A stretch of DNA of 7,159 bases from Fimbriimonadales bacterium. Its GTDB lineage: Bacteria > Armatimonadota > Fimbriimonadia > Fimbriimonadales > GBS-DC. The stretch is taken from positions 1 to 7,159 of the forward strand of contig JANXCK010000228.1 in NCBI GenBank assembly GCA_025060055.1. Reading direction: 5' to 3'. The translations under genes and the position numbers were made by a program. Of this stretch, positions 6,705 through 7,159 are shown piece after piece (position 1 is the first letter of the stretch; each line of letters opens with the position of its first letter). The notes under the pieces were generated by a model that ran no database searches, was not told where the DNA came from, and saw only the letters and a program-made list of their open reading frames with translations.

Positions 6705-6833
6705 GTACCTCAAATCTTAAAACCTCCCCTTCTGCAGGGCAGACACGGGGGTCTGCCCCTACAGGGTTTGTGTAGCGGCGCGCCCCTGTGCGCGCCCTGA
6801 CAAAAGCAACAATTTCACATTTGAGGCACTTAT
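6705..6833. repeat. Modular repeat unit B, tandem relative of unit A
   Basis: Positions 6705-6734 match 6581-6610 of unit A at 24 of 30 bases by hand alignment. The right end TTGAGGCACTTAT (6821-6833) repeats 6692-6704 exactly. The outer arms GTACCTCAAAT (6705-6715) and ATTTGAGGCAC (6819-6829) pair at 10 of 11 positions. The core differs from that of unit A: it carries GGGCAGAC / GTCTGCCC (6737-6744 and 6751-6758) and GGCGCGC / GCGCGCC (6777-6783 and 6790-6796). Confidence 0.7.
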
Positions 6834-6840
6834 ACCAATC

Positions 6841-6982
6841 GCCGTTTCAGACGCCGTGTTGCCCACACCCCCTGCCCCCACTCCCACCGCGGGGGGGAGG
6901 GGGGGGTCGGACTCCCCACACCCCCCACCCGGGAGAGGGGCGGGGGGGGAGGGGCCAACCACAATTGTAATGCCGGTTGGGG
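6841..6982. repeat. Low-complexity G/C-run region with quadruplex-forming potential
   Basis: This stretch has G runs of 7 (6891-6897), 8 (6899-6906), 4 (6937-6940), 8 (6942-6949) and 4 (6951-6954), with C-rich sequence between (6907-6930). Positions 6931-6954 satisfy the four-run G-quadruplex pattern on the + strand. It resembles a degenerate copy of the CCCTCTCCC-type hairpins to its left. Apparent reading frames here are low-complexity Pro/Gly translations and are not considered genes. Long homopolymers also make this the least reliable sequence in the window. Confidence 0.6.
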
Positions 6983-7159
6983 TTAGCACCCCCCCCCCAA
7001 GTTGGTCACCACAAACCCCAGGTCAGCACTGTCTACAACCCCGTCGCCGTTCGCGTCGCCCTGACCGCCTGGACTGCCAAAGTTGAGCAGCACGAGGAGC
7101 AGATCGATGTCGTTCACGCAGCCGTCGCCATTCACATCGCCGGCTCGCCGCTCGACCTG
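6983..7159 (-). CDS. Dockerin/EF-hand-like repeat protein, C-terminal end only (partial)
   Basis: The last 58 codons of a gene entering from the right edge, with a TAA stop at 6985-6983. Two calcium-binding dockerin type I-like loops are visible. The first is GDVNGDGCVNDIDLLLVLLN (residues 7-26 of the fragment), with D, N, D, N, D at loop positions 1, 3, 5, 9 and 12. The second is GDANGDGVVDSADLGFVV (34-51), with D, N, D, D, D at the same positions. A short Gly-rich Cys-ended tail, NLGGGC, closes the protein. Such repeat pairs sit at the C terminus of large secreted or surface proteins, where they bind calcium and may attach the protein to a partner. The rest of the protein is outside the window. 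The tail glycines are encoded by a run of ten C's on the + strand (6989-6998). The gene converges on the ABC ATPase gene across the repeat region. The track list of reading frames does not call it because no start codon lies inside. Confidence 0.82.
   Translation of the reverse strand, partial: QVERRAGDVNGDGCVNDIDLLLVLLNFGSPGGQGDANGDGVVDSADLGFVVTNLGGGC

Noticed and set aside
6427..6833. CRISPR array
   Set aside because: The repeats are long inverted-repeat units with only two copies and no regular short repeat-spacer pattern; no cas genes are nearby.
6830..6841. A 12-bp inverted copy of the ABC ATPase promoter sequence (CGATTGGTATAA, 5406-5417) and a possible leftward promoter
   Set aside because: A few 12-bp matches are expected by chance in a window this size. 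The first ATG after it on the minus strand is followed at once by TGA, so no gene is served.
6759..7086. Small open frames on both strands in the G/C-run region
   Set aside because: Pro/Gly/Arg-rich translations of repeats. They overlap the dockerin fragment or the hairpin units and have no ribosome-binding site or -10 box at a suitable distance.

Overview
The window is a GC-rich bacterial chromosome segment carrying six gene-length coding regions, one partial gene at the right edge, and a repeat-filled intergenic region of about 560 bases. Several traits together suggest a member of the Armatimonadota or a related thermophile-rich phylum: a DUF4058 protein, a secreted-type protein ending in paired dockerin/EF-hand-like repeats, genes whose -10 promoter box sits only 9-10 nt before the ATG (leaderless mRNAs), and dispersed GC-rich hairpin repeats. 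This assignment is inference from gene content, not from a marker gene.

Left block (9-3402, + strand): three genes separated by 3 and 4 nt form an operon. They are a small phasin-like coiled-coil protein (COG3937 type), an ABC1/UbiB-family atypical kinase with two C-terminal membrane helices, and a GlcE-like FAD-binding oxidoreductase. The phasin-like protein and the kinase probably act together at a membrane or lipid surface. The link to the flavoenzyme may be quinone or redox metabolism.

Middle block: alanine dehydrogenase (ald, - strand, 4540-3428) ends 25 nt from the operon's last gene. Its start faces a divergent DUF4058 gene (4597-5400, + strand) across 56 bp that hold two overlapping, oppositely directed promoters. 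The DUF4058 protein has a residue layout resembling PD-(D/E)XK nucleases of the Uma2 type.

Right block: an ABC-2 type exporter ATPase (5428-6423, + strand) has its own TGGTATAAT promoter, again with a leaderless layout. No permease gene follows it in the window. Between its stop and the convergent dockerin-bearing gene (- strand, stop at 6983, running off the right edge) lies a mosaic of modular hairpin repeats: a 132-bp inverted-repeat block, two tandem units of about 125 bp bounded by TAAGTGCCTCAA-type ends, three hairpins that each begin GTAG(G/C)GGC, and a poly-G/poly-C stretch with quadruplex potential. A run of ten C's forms the last codons of the dockerin gene.

No tRNA, rRNA, CRISPR array, transposase or defence locus was seen. 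The most unusual parts are the modular repeat region and the consistent leaderless promoter architecture.
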